Assembly (NCBI GenBank): GCA_007118445.1 | Contig: SKRP01000331.1 | Coordinates: forward strand, 1 to 8,176 | DNA: 8,176 nucleotides | Reading direction: 5' to 3' | From: Natronohydrobacter sp. | Lineage (GTDB): Bacteria; Pseudomonadota; Alphaproteobacteria; Rhodobacterales; Rhodobacteraceae | Shown: positions 1 through 6,871 of the stretch, in pieces | Layout of the letters: each line of letters opens with the position of its first letter | Position numbering within the stretch: the stretch's first letter is position 1 | The notes under the pieces: generated by a model | What the model saw: only the letters and a program-made list of their open reading frames with translations | Databases searched by the model: none | What the model was told of the DNA's origin: nothing | Program-made: the position numbers and the translations under genes

Positions 1-70
1 CAGGCGAATGTCATGCGGCGCTACGCGCTGCACCATTGAATCGTCGCGCTGGCATCTGCTGCAAAGGTAA
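1..70. other. Short flank beyond the operon end, no supported gene
   Basis: This edge segment lies past the operon's terminal hairpin. Two short open readings touch it. A minus-strand ATG at 36-34 opens 12 codons (MVQRVAPHDIRL) that run off the left edge. A plus-strand frame coming from the edge stops at TGA 37-39. Neither has enough length or a clear ribosome binding site to choose between them, so the neighbouring gene's direction cannot be decided here. Confidence 0.3.
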
Positions 71-92
71 GGTGCGTGGCTTGCCACGCACC
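71..92 (-). terminator. Hairpin terminator of the MoxR operon
   Basis: A perfect 9-bp inverted repeat, GGTGCGTGG at 71-79 and CCACGCACC at 84-92, flanks a 4-base loop. It starts 6 bases past the stop codon of the last operon gene. Read on the minus strand the stem is followed by TTACCTTT, an interrupted T-tract that fits a moderate intrinsic terminator. On the plus strand no T-run follows, so it is probably one-directional. The GTAGGGTGCGT sequence entering the stem on the minus strand also resembles an interspersed palindromic repeat family, so it may be a repeat used as a terminator. Termination itself is inferred. Confidence 0.65.
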
Positions 93-97
93 CTACG

Positions 98-2167
98 TCA
101 CCGCCCTTCGCGCAGCCAGGCCCCCAGCGCCAGTCCAGCGGCCAGCAGCAGCCATGCCCATCCGGGCAGCAGGGCGCTGGTGCGCAGATCACGGGTCAGA
201 TAGGCATCGCGCGGGGTCAGGCCCAGCCAGCCGCGCCCGGCCGCCGCCCGGCCCGCGCGCACCAGACGCAGTTCCGGCAGACCCTCTTCCAGGCGCATCA
301 CCCCGCCGCGCGTGGCCGCGACCAGCGGGCCAAGCTTCTCGGCAGTGGCAATGGTTTCCTCGAATTCGCGCGGGGCTTGCGGGCCAAGGGCAATCACCGC
401 CTCCAGATCACCCTCGGACAGCCGGTAGAGGCCGATATCCGGCGCATCAAACACGGCGCTATGCGTGCCGGGGCTGTCCTCGGTCAATTCCATCACTCTC
501 TCATCGCCCTCTGGCCCGGTCAGGGTCACATCCCCAACTTCATCCAGCAATGTCCGGCGCAGGATCGTGACGCGATTGCCCTCGGCTGTCGCGCTCAGCG
601 TCTCTTCCTCCAGCTCCGGCTCGCCCATCATCCAATGCGCCAGCCGCCGCAGCAGTTCCAGTTGCGGCCCGCCGCCCTCGAACCCGCGATCCCAGAGCCA
701 GGTCTGATCAGAGGCCAGCAGCGCCAGCCGACCCGCGCCCACACGGTCGAGCATCAAGAGCGGGCGGTCCCCGACGCCGCGCATCACGGTCTGGCCCTGC
801 TCGGGTTCCATTTCGATCTGACGAAACCAGCGCCCCCAGCCGGGACCATCCTCTGCCGCAGGCGCCAGCGCTTCCAGCCCTGCGGTCACCGGATGGCGCT
901 GCCCAAGCTTGGTCACGCGCGGGGTAAAGCCTTCCTCGATCACGCGGGCCGTGGGGCGGGCGGGAAAGACATCCCCAAGCGGCGAGCGCCAGATACTGTC
1001 GGCGCTCGCGAGTTCCGGGCCGCCCACCACCAGAAGCGCGCCACCATCTTCGACATAGCGGGCGATATTGGCGAAATAGCTGTTTGGCAGGATACCCCGA
1101 CGGCGGTAGCGGTCGAAGATGATCAGGTCGAATTCATCAATCTTCTCGATGAACAGCTCGCGCGTCGGAAAGGCGATCAGCGACAGTTCATTCACCGGCA
1201 CCCCGTCATGGCGGTCGGGCGGGCGCAGAATGGTGAAATGCACCAGATCCACCGCCGGGTCGGATTTCAGCAGATTGCGCCATGTGCGTTGCCCGGCATT
1301 GGGCTCGCCCGAAACAAGCAACACGCTCAGGCGGTCGCGCACCCCGTTGATCTGCACGATAGCGGCATTGTTGCGGGTGGTGAGTTCGCCCTCGGCCTCG
1401 TCCAGCTCGAATTGCAGCACGTTCATCCCACCGCGGTCAAGCGTGACGGTGATTTCCATATCCTCGCCCACCGGCACCATGGCGCGCATCATCTCGCCGC
1501 CATTGATCGCGTAATTGATCGCCGCGAAACGGCTTTCACCGGGGGGCACCGCGCCCTGATCCTCGACCCGCAGCCCCAGCGTGATCGGCTCGCCCAGAAT
1601 CGCGAAGGCAGGCGCATTGCGGACGATCAGCCGCCGGTCCCAGTCGCTGGCCTTGCCGGTCTTGAGCAGGTGGAAGGGCGCAGGCAGATTGAGCGCCAGC
1701 GCTGCGTCATGGGCCTGGCCATCGGTGATCGCAAAGACCCCGGCCAGACGGTCGCGGGGCAGGTCCGACAGCGCAGCCGCCAGCGCCGTGTTCAGTTCGG
1801 TGCCCTGATTGCGCGGCCCGTCCGGCAGGCGTGCGATCCGCGCCTCGATCCCGCTCAAGCCCTCGATTTCGCGTTCCAGATGCGCAAGCGCCGCTTCGGT
1901 CTGCTCCGCGCGGGTGCCAAGCCGGTTCGAGGCCGTGTCATCGACCAGAACAAGCGCGATATCTTCCAGCGCATCGCGATCCTCGGTCTGCAGCGAGGGA
2001 TTGGTCAGCGCCGCGATCAGCGCCAGCGCCGCCAGTCCCCGCAGCCACCAGCCGCGCAGACCGCGCCAGAGCGCCAGACCCACCATCAGCGCCGCAATCG
2101 CGGCCACCGCCCCGATCAGCACCCAGTCCAGCAACGGCGCGAAAATGATCTCCTGCCCGCCCATCAT
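98..2167 (-). CDS. Membrane protein with vWA and GATase-like domains, last gene of the MoxR operon
   Basis: A 689-residue protein of unknown biochemical role, probably anchored in the inner membrane. Hydrophobic segments lie at about 14-33 and 41-56, with one C-terminal anchor at about 667-684. The arginine-rich loop at 35-43 and the basic C-terminus suggest that residues 57-666 face the periplasm. A vWA-like domain follows the second segment. It shows a likely metal site: D76, T78 and S80 in VDDTAS, T123 in GTELNTAL and D149 in ITDG. A class I glutamine-amidotransferase-like fold follows at about 278-400 (LSVLLVSGE, FDLIIFDRY, GGALLVVGGPE), but there is no nucleophile because the whole protein lacks cysteine. 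The start ATG at 2167 overlaps the upstream stop as ATGA, with GGAAAGG 8 bases before it; the adjacent ATG at 2164 is the alternative. It is co-transcribed with the MoxR, DUF58 and DUF4159 genes. The domain calls are from motif reading, and the exact family name is uncertain. Confidence 0.88.
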   Translation of the reverse strand: MMGGQEIIFAPLLDWVLIGAVAAIAALMVGLALWRGLRGWWLRGLAALALIAALTNPSLQTEDRDALEDIALVLVDDTASNRLGTRAEQTEAALAHLEREIEGLSGIEARIARLPDGPRNQGTELNTALAAALSDLPRDRLAGVFAITDGQAHDAALALNLPAPFHLLKTGKASDWDRRLIVRNAPAFAILGEPITLGLRVEDQGAVPPGESRFAAINYAINGGEMMRAMVPVGEDMEITVTLDRGGMNVLQFELDEAEGELTTRNNAAIVQINGVRDRLSVLLVSGEPNAGQRTWRNLLKSDPAVDLVHFTILRPPDRHDGVPVNELSLIAFPTRELFIEKIDEFDLIIFDRYRRRGILPNSYFANIARYVEDGGALLVVGGPELASADSIWRSPLGDVFPARPTARVIEEGFTPRVTKLGQRHPVTAGLEALAPAAEDGPGWGRWFRQIEMEPEQGQTVMRGVGDRPLLMLDRVGAGRLALLASDQTWLWDRGFEGGGPQLELLRRLAHWMMGEPELEEETLSATAEGNRVTILRRTLLDEVGDVTLTGPEGDERVMELTEDSPGTHSAVFDAPDIGLYRLSEGDLEAVIALGPQAPREFEETIATAEKLGPLVAATRGGVMRLEEGLPELRLVRAGRAAAGRGWLGLTPRDAYLTRDLRTSALLPGWAWLLLAAGLALGAWLREGR

Positions 2168-4914
2168 TGCCCCAGCCTTTCCAGAAGCGCAGGCACATGC
2201 ACCTGATCGGATTTGTAATTCCCGGTCAGCACATGGGTGATCAGGTTGATCCCGAACCGATAGGCGATTTCGCGCTGTTCCTCGCCCGAATAGCCCATGC
2301 CCAGCCGCACCAGCGGGCGGCCCTGATCATCCACGGCCCAGGCAGAGGCCCAGTCATGTCCGCCGATGATCACCGGCGTCACCCCGTCATTGAGGTTACG
2401 AAACGGCATCCCTTCGGCGCGTTCGGCATCCGCAGGCGCGGCTTCGACCCAGACATCGCGACCTGTGTGGCGGCCGGGGAAATCCTGGATCAGATAGAAG
2501 GTGCGGGTCAGGATATGGTCCTCGGGGATTGGTTCCAGCGGCGGAATATCCAGCGCGCGGGCGATTGCCTGCAGGCGGCGCGCTTCGGGGGTGGTGCGGG
2601 TCAGCCCGGCAAGTTCGGCGTCGCGCGTGTCGAACATGATCATCCCGCCGCCGCGCAGATAGCGGTTCAGCCGCGCTGTCGCCGCATCCGACGGGATCGG
2701 CGTGTTCTCGGTGATGGGCCAGTAGAGGAAGGGGAAAAAGGTCAGCTCATCCGCCTCGATATCGACCCCGATGGGCGGGCCGGGCTCGACCGAAGTGCGC
2801 GCAAAAAGCGTACGGCTGAGCCCCTCGAGCCCCGCGCGCGCGACATCATCGACGCGGGCATCGCCGGTCAGCACATGGCCCAGCACCATGTCCGAGGTCG
2901 CCTGTAGCGCCAGCCGGTCATCGGCCTGCGCCGGGCTGTGATGCAGGCCAAACGCCAGCAGCGCCAGCAGGGCGGTCGCATTGCGCAAGCGCCCCGATAC
3001 CCAGAGCGCGGCCAGAATGTCGATCAGCAAAAGGCCAAGGCCAAGGGTCACGAAAAGCGCAGTCAGGTCGCGTTCCTCGGCAATCGTGTCGCGCTCGACC
3101 ACCACATTCGCGGGCCATGCGGTCGGGCGCAATTCCATATCCGGCTGACCTATGTTCAGCGCCAGCGACCCGGCCGCGCTGCGATAGACACCGGGCGGCA
3201 GGTCGGGACTGAGGCGGCCCTCGGCCACGCGCTCACCGGCCACGACCGGGCGCTGGCTGACGTCGATCACCTGCCCGAACCCGTCCAGCGCGCGTTCGGG
3301 TTGCCATTGCGTCCCGGCCATCGCTTCGGCTGACGGTGCCGCGGGGCGAGTGGACACGGCAAGCCGTTCCAGCATCTGCACGAACAGCCCGGAAATCGGC
3401 AGCGAGGACCATTCTGCATTCGCCGTCGTATGGATCAGCACGACCTGACCCTCGCCCGCGAATTTGCGCGTGACCAGCGGCGTTCCATCGGCAAGCGCTG
3501 CAATCGTGCGCTCGGACAGCTGTGGGTCGGGCTGTGCCAGAACCTGCGCGCTGATCGTGACATCAGGCGGGATACTGAGACCCGCGAAGGGCGAATCGCT
3601 GCTGAACTCACGCAATTCGCGCGGTGCGCCCCAGCTCATCGCGCCGCCCACTGTGCGGCCACCGATGCGCAGGCGGACGGGCAGAAGCGGGTCTTCCTCG
3701 GCGCGGGCGATGTCGCTCGCGGCCAGACGCGGACCGGCGAAGCGCAACAGAAGCCCGCCATCATTGACGAAATCAAGGATCTGGGCGGATTCGATTTCCG
3801 CCAGTTGGGCGATATCGACAAGGATCAGCACATCGGGCGACGTCAGCAGCAGGTCATCGATCGAGGGGCTTTCGATCAGATCGGCGACCGGCTCCAGCGC
3901 CTGACGCAGGTAGAAGAAGGGCGAGAGCAGGTCCAGCCCCTCGCGGCCCTCGCGGCCCGTCAGCAGCGCGACCTTGCGCCGTTGCAGCGCGTCGTCGCTC
4001 AGTGCCACCGCGCCCGCGCTGCGCTCGCCTGCGATCTGGAAGCGGGTGATGCGGTTGCGCAATTCGGGCTGCAGGGTCAGATCGACGCGGGCGGTGGTGG
4101 CCCCCGCCTCGAACTCGGCCTCAGCGCGGTGCAGAAGCCGCTCGATCCCGGCAGGGTCGCGGCCTGTGGCGGTGATCTCGATGCTTTGCGCAGGCAGGCC
4201 AGCGGGGCGGTGGGCGGTCAGTGATACAACCCCTTCGCGCAGGATCGGCGGCGCAAGCGCAAGCGGCGGGCGCGAGGTTTCATAGACTGTGACCGCGCCG
4301 CGCGTTTGCAGATCGGCCAACAAATCTGCGCGGTAAGGGTGGTCCAATCCGTCCGACAGCCAATAGGTGTCGAAACTGTCGGGCAACGCGACGAGCCAGT
4401 CGTTCAGGCGCTCGGGGTCGGCAGTGAAGGGCTCAGGCTCCATGCCCGGCACGCGCTCGGCCCAGAAATCGGCGGCGCGGAATGGGGTTTCGCCGGGGGG
4501 CGGGTCGCTCAGCGCCACCACCGCGACGGGGCGGCCTGCGCGTTGGGCTTCCGCCAGCAGGTCATTCACACGCTCGATCCGGCGCGGCCAGTCGCGAGCG
4601 CTGGCCCAGCTGGCATCGAGCGCGATCAAGAGCGGCCCGTCGCCATCGCGCGCGGCCTGCGGGTTCAGGACCGGGCCTGCAAAGCCGAAGATCAGGGCTG
4701 CCACAGCCAACGCGCGCAGAATGAGCAGCCAGAGGGGCGTCTTGTCAGCCTCGGTCGTTTCATCCTTCAGCCCGATCAAGAGCGCCACACCGGGGAAGCG
4801 GCGGATGACCGGCGCAGGCGGCACCGCGCGCAACAGCCACCACAGCAGCGGCAATGCTACAAGCGCGGCGAGCAGGAGCGGTGAGGCGAAACCAAGCGGG
4901 CCCAGAGTGAACAT
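2164..4914 (-). CDS. BatA-like N-terminal domain fused to DUF4159, large membrane protein
   Basis: A 916-residue envelope protein. Residues 1-85 match the aerotolerance-regulator (BatA) N-terminal module: two membrane segments at about 8-29 and 61-82 joined by a basic loop (R29, R38, R39, K50). A degenerate vWA-like region follows. DASWAS at 100-105 is a poor metal motif, SDG lies at 187-189, and no clear metal-site threonine is visible. A GATase-like fold spans about 314-400 (RRKVALLTG, DVLILVDIAQL, DFVNDGGLLLRFAG). Two more hydrophobic segments at about 617-638 and 646-658 lead into a C-terminal DUF4159 domain (about 664-900; FFPFLYWP, RYLRGGGMIMFDTRD, HDWASAWA). Charge distribution suggests that residues 83-616 and the DUF4159 part face the periplasm. 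There is no cysteine anywhere. I chose ATG 4914 because it makes a TGATG overlap with the upstream stop, has AGGGGG just before it, and starts at the family's usual hydrophobic N-terminus. The frame extends 13 codons further upstream, but that stretch is basic and lies inside the DUF58 gene. Function is unproven; context suggests envelope maintenance with MoxR. Confidence 0.9.
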   Translation of the reverse strand: MFTLGPLGFASPLLLAALVALPLLWWLLRAVPPAPVIRRFPGVALLIGLKDETTEADKTPLWLLILRALAVAALIFGFAGPVLNPQAARDGDGPLLIALDASWASARDWPRRIERVNDLLAEAQRAGRPVAVVALSDPPPGETPFRAADFWAERVPGMEPEPFTADPERLNDWLVALPDSFDTYWLSDGLDHPYRADLLADLQTRGAVTVYETSRPPLALAPPILREGVVSLTAHRPAGLPAQSIEITATGRDPAGIERLLHRAEAEFEAGATTARVDLTLQPELRNRITRFQIAGERSAGAVALSDDALQRRKVALLTGREGREGLDLLSPFFYLRQALEPVADLIESPSIDDLLLTSPDVLILVDIAQLAEIESAQILDFVNDGGLLLRFAGPRLAASDIARAEEDPLLPVRLRIGGRTVGGAMSWGAPRELREFSSDSPFAGLSIPPDVTISAQVLAQPDPQLSERTIAALADGTPLVTRKFAGEGQVVLIHTTANAEWSSLPISGLFVQMLERLAVSTRPAAPSAEAMAGTQWQPERALDGFGQVIDVSQRPVVAGERVAEGRLSPDLPPGVYRSAAGSLALNIGQPDMELRPTAWPANVVVERDTIAEERDLTALFVTLGLGLLLIDILAALWVSGRLRNATALLALLAFGLHHSPAQADDRLALQATSDMVLGHVLTGDARVDDVARAGLEGLSRTLFARTSVEPGPPIGVDIEADELTFFPFLYWPITENTPIPSDAATARLNRYLRGGGMIMFDTRDAELAGLTRTTPEARRLQAIARALDIPPLEPIPEDHILTRTFYLIQDFPGRHTGRDVWVEAAPADAERAEGMPFRNLNDGVTPVIIGGHDWASAWAVDDQGRPLVRLGMGYSGEEQREIAYRFGINLITHVLTGNYKSDQVHVPALLERLGQ

Positions 4915-5789
4915 CAGCGCCCCCTGCCTGCGTCGAGTTGCTGCCAGAGCCACATCAGCGCCGAACTGGCGGGCTGATCCGTGTGATGGGTCAGAAGCTG
5001 CCAGCCTGTCACGCGGGCAAGGCCCGCGAGCATGTCACGCCGTTCCGCCAGCCGCGCGCGGTAGCGGCTTTGCAGGTCATTGGCGCGCAGGGTTTCATGA
5101 CGCAGCGCACCGGCCATCGATTCAAAGATCGAGCGGCCCTGATAGGGAAATTCCTCTTCCACCGGGTCGAGAATCTGCACCAGCGCCCCCCCGATCCCGC
5201 GATCTGCCGCGCGGCCCACGGCCTCCTGCACAGGCTGCGGGTCACCAAGGAAATCGGACAGGAACACGGCCTGCGAATGGGACGGCAGCGCCATGTCCGG
5301 GGGCGTGCCGTAATCCTGATCGGTGTCGGTGATCAGCGAGAGCGCCAGCGGGTCAAGCTGTGCGCGCCCCGAACGCGGGGGCATATCGGGCATCAGGCCC
5401 ACGCGCTCGCCGCCTTTCAGCAGCAGGACCGAGAGCGCCAGACCCAGAAGGCGGGCGCGGTCCGCTTTCGGTGCACGGGATTTGTGGCCGGTGAATTGCA
5501 TCGCCTGGCTGCGGTCCACCCAGAGCGTGACCGCCTGCGCCGCCTGCCATTCGGTTTCGCGCACGAAATGCACATCGGCGCGGGCCGAGCGGCGCCAGTC
5601 GATCCGCGCGCCCCAATCGGACGATGTGGCCTGGCGGTATTGCCAGAACTCATCGCCTGCGCCTGCACGCTTGCGGCCATGCGCGCCGGGCAGGACCGAA
5701 GCCGCAAGCATATGCGCCTGCGCCATCAGCGCCGGAAGCGGGGCAGCGAGGCCCTCGGCTGCAGAGCGGAGCGTTGCGGGATGATTCAA
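4914..5789 (-). CDS. DUF58 domain protein, probable MoxR partner
   Basis: A 291-residue cytosolic protein of the DUF58 family, which is related to vWA domains and almost always sits beside a MoxR ATPase. The family signature is clear: GRKRAGAGDEFWQYR at 38-52, then ARIDWRRSARADVHFVRE at 61-78. A vWA-like core follows, with VDRSQAM at 91-97 (D92 and S94 as partial metal-site residues) and FLSDF at 177-181. It has no membrane segment and matches the short alphaproteobacterial form, not the roughly 400-residue form with N-terminal membrane helices. The start is TTG at 5789, overlapping the MoxR stop as TTGA. GGAGG at 5801-5797, 7 bases ahead, and the family-like LRSAAEGLAAPLPAL just inside support this over the internal ATG at codon 22. 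It probably acts as an adaptor between the ATPase and the membrane proteins; that role is inferred. Confidence 0.93.
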   Translation of the reverse strand: MNHPATLRSAAEGLAAPLPALMAQAHMLAASVLPGAHGRKRAGAGDEFWQYRQATSSDWGARIDWRRSARADVHFVRETEWQAAQAVTLWVDRSQAMQFTGHKSRAPKADRARLLGLALSVLLLKGGERVGLMPDMPPRSGRAQLDPLALSLITDTDQDYGTPPDMALPSHSQAVFLSDFLGDPQPVQEAVGRAADRGIGGALVQILDPVEEEFPYQGRSIFESMAGALRHETLRANDLQSRYRARLAERRDMLAGLARVTGWQLLTHHTDQPASSALMWLWQQLDAGRGR

Positions 5790-6793
5790 GCTGCGGCCTC
5801 CACGCGCGTGGCGGTTTCGGCAACACGGTCAATGATCTGGCCGAGATTGTCACCGCGCGCGCGGGCAGCGAAGCCCAGCGCCATGCGATGCGTGAGTACA
5901 GGGCGGGCCATGGCGGTCACATCCTCGACCGAAGGCGCAAGCCGACCGTCGAGCAGCGCACGCGCGCGAACCGTCAGCATCAGCGCCTGTGCCGCACGCG
6001 GGCCGGGGCCCCAGCTGACCGAATCCTTCACCGCCTCATGGGCCTCAGCCTCATCCGGGCGACAGGCGCGGACCAGATCGAGAATCGCCTCGACCACCTT
6101 TTCGCCTACAGGCATCCGGCGCAGCACGCGTTGGGCGGCCATCAAATCAGCGGCAGTAAAGACCTCATGCGCGGCATCTTCGCCTTCGCCCGTGGTGGCC
6201 AGCAGGATGTCGCGTTCGGTCGCGCGGTCAGGGTATTCGACATCGATCTGCACAAGGAAGCGGTCAAGCTGCGCTTCGGGCAGGGGGTAGGTGCCTTCCT
6301 GCTCGATCGGGTTCTGGGTCGCGAGCACATGAAAGGGTTTTTCCAGCGCATGATGCGCGCCTGCGACAGTGACTTCGCCTTCCTGCATCGCCTGCAAGAG
6401 CGCGGCCTGCGTGCGGGGCGAGGCGCGGTTGATCTCATCGGCCATCAGAAGCTGGCAGAAGATCGGGCCCTCGATGAAGCGGAAGGCGCGTTTGCCATCC
6501 TCGGCCACATCCAGCACTTCCGAGCCCAGAATATCGGCGGGCATCAGGTCGGGGGTGAACTGGATTCGGTTGCCTTTCAGCCCCATCACGGTCGACAGCG
6601 TATCCACCAGCCGCGTCTTGCCCAGACCTGGCAGACCGATCAGCAAGCCATGCCCACCGCAGAGCATCGCGGTCAGGGTCAGATCCACCACCTTGGTCTG
6701 GCCGATAAAGCGGCGGTTGATGCTGCCGCGCGCCTGCGCCAGTTTATCGCCCAGAGTTTCGATCTCGGTGATCAGGTCGCTGTCTTGGCTCAT
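5786..6793 (-). CDS. MoxR-family AAA+ ATPase
   Basis: A 335-residue cytosolic AAA+ ATPase and first gene of the operon. MoxR proteins hydrolyse ATP to remodel or mature partner proteins, usually with vWA-containing partners; the substrate here is unknown. The catalytic set looks complete: Walker A GLPGLGKT at 53-60, Walker B LLMADEINR at 115-123 (D119, E120), the family stretch ALLQAMQEGEVTV at 131-143, sensor 1 ATQNP at 158-162, the arginine finger R178 in EAQLDRF, and a sensor-2-like arginine R266 in GPGPRAA of the lid. Length is normal for the family. ATG 6793 is preceded by AAGGAG at 6806-6801 with a 7-base gap, the strongest ribosome binding site in the operon. The stop overlaps the TTG start of the DUF58 gene. 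No gene symbol beyond the family name is justified. Confidence 0.96.
   Translation of the reverse strand: MSQDSDLITEIETLGDKLAQARGSINRRFIGQTKVVDLTLTAMLCGGHGLLIGLPGLGKTRLVDTLSTVMGLKGNRIQFTPDLMPADILGSEVLDVAEDGKRAFRFIEGPIFCQLLMADEINRASPRTQAALLQAMQEGEVTVAGAHHALEKPFHVLATQNPIEQEGTYPLPEAQLDRFLVQIDVEYPDRATERDILLATTGEGEDAAHEVFTAADLMAAQRVLRRMPVGEKVVEAILDLVRACRPDEAEAHEAVKDSVSWGPGPRAAQALMLTVRARALLDGRLAPSVEDVTAMARPVLTHRMALGFAARARGDNLGQIIDRVAETATRVEAAA
5797..5801 (-). promoter_or_regulatory. Ribosome binding site deciding the TTG start of the DUF58 gene
   Basis: GGAGG on the minus strand lies 7 bases before TTG 5789, within the last codons of the MoxR gene. It is the main sequence reason for accepting the non-ATG start and the TTGA overlap over the ATG 21 codons downstream. 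Confidence 0.6.
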
Positions 6794-6871
6794 GCACAGG
6801 CTCCTTGCTCAGGGTGAATTTTGACCAGGACACCCTATCTGTTAGAGTCAGACATATCGCACGGAGCGCCA
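6794..6871. promoter_or_regulatory. Divergent promoter region between the MoxR operon and the DUF1285 gene
   Basis: This 78-bp gap must hold the start signals for both directions unless transcription enters from further away. For the plus-strand gene, TTGACC at 6821-6826 is a good -35 match. After 16 bases, TAGAGT at 6843-6848 is a fair -10 match. A 6-bp inverted repeat, AGGGTG at 6811-6816 and CACCCT at 6831-6836, brackets the -35 element and could be an operator. I could not pick a convincing minus-strand promoter for the MoxR operon. The promoter and operator are pattern readings only. Confidence 0.4.
6801..6806 (-). promoter_or_regulatory. Ribosome binding site of the MoxR gene
   Basis: AAGGAG on the minus strand lies 7 bases ahead of the ATG at 6793, close to ideal. 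It fixes the start of the ATPase and suggests that the leading gene is translated more strongly than those behind it, which rely on overlap and weaker or less typical signals. Confidence 0.7.

Noticed and set aside
1..36. Start of a further minus-strand gene (12 codons from ATG 36) or end of a plus-strand gene (TGA 37-39)
   Set aside because: Too short to judge, and there is no clear ribosome binding site. Either reading is possible, so no gene is called.
314..400. Possible catalytic glutamine amidotransferase activity in the two membrane proteins
   Set aside because: Only the fold pattern is suggested. No cysteine nucleophile exists in either protein, so an enzyme call is not supported. The positions given are approximate protein residues of the 916-residue protein.
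377..2206. Long plus-strand open frame (609 codons) opposite the last operon gene
   Set aside because: It is antisense to a gene with clear domains and membrane segments. The predicted protein is rich in Arg, Gln and His with no domain pattern, typical of shadow frames in GC-rich DNA.
4915..4953. Upstream extension of the BatA-DUF4159 gene by 13 codons
   Set aside because: It would run inside the DUF58 gene with a basic, non-family N-terminus. ATG 4914 gives a TGATG overlap, a nearby AGGGGG and the expected hydrophobic start.
4938..6290. Plus-strand open frame (450 codons) opposite the DUF58 and MoxR genes
   Set aside because: It spans two well-recognised minus-strand genes and has arginine-rich, low-complexity composition without recognisable motifs.
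5624..6817. Plus-strand open frame (397 codons) opposite the MoxR gene
   Set aside because: The minus strand carries a complete AAA+ motif set here; the antisense translation has no family-like feature.
6821..6871. TTG start at 6821 for the DUF1285 gene
   Set aside because: It adds 17 unconserved-looking codons, has a poor ribosome binding site and coincides with the likely -35 box. ATG 6872 has GGAG at good spacing.
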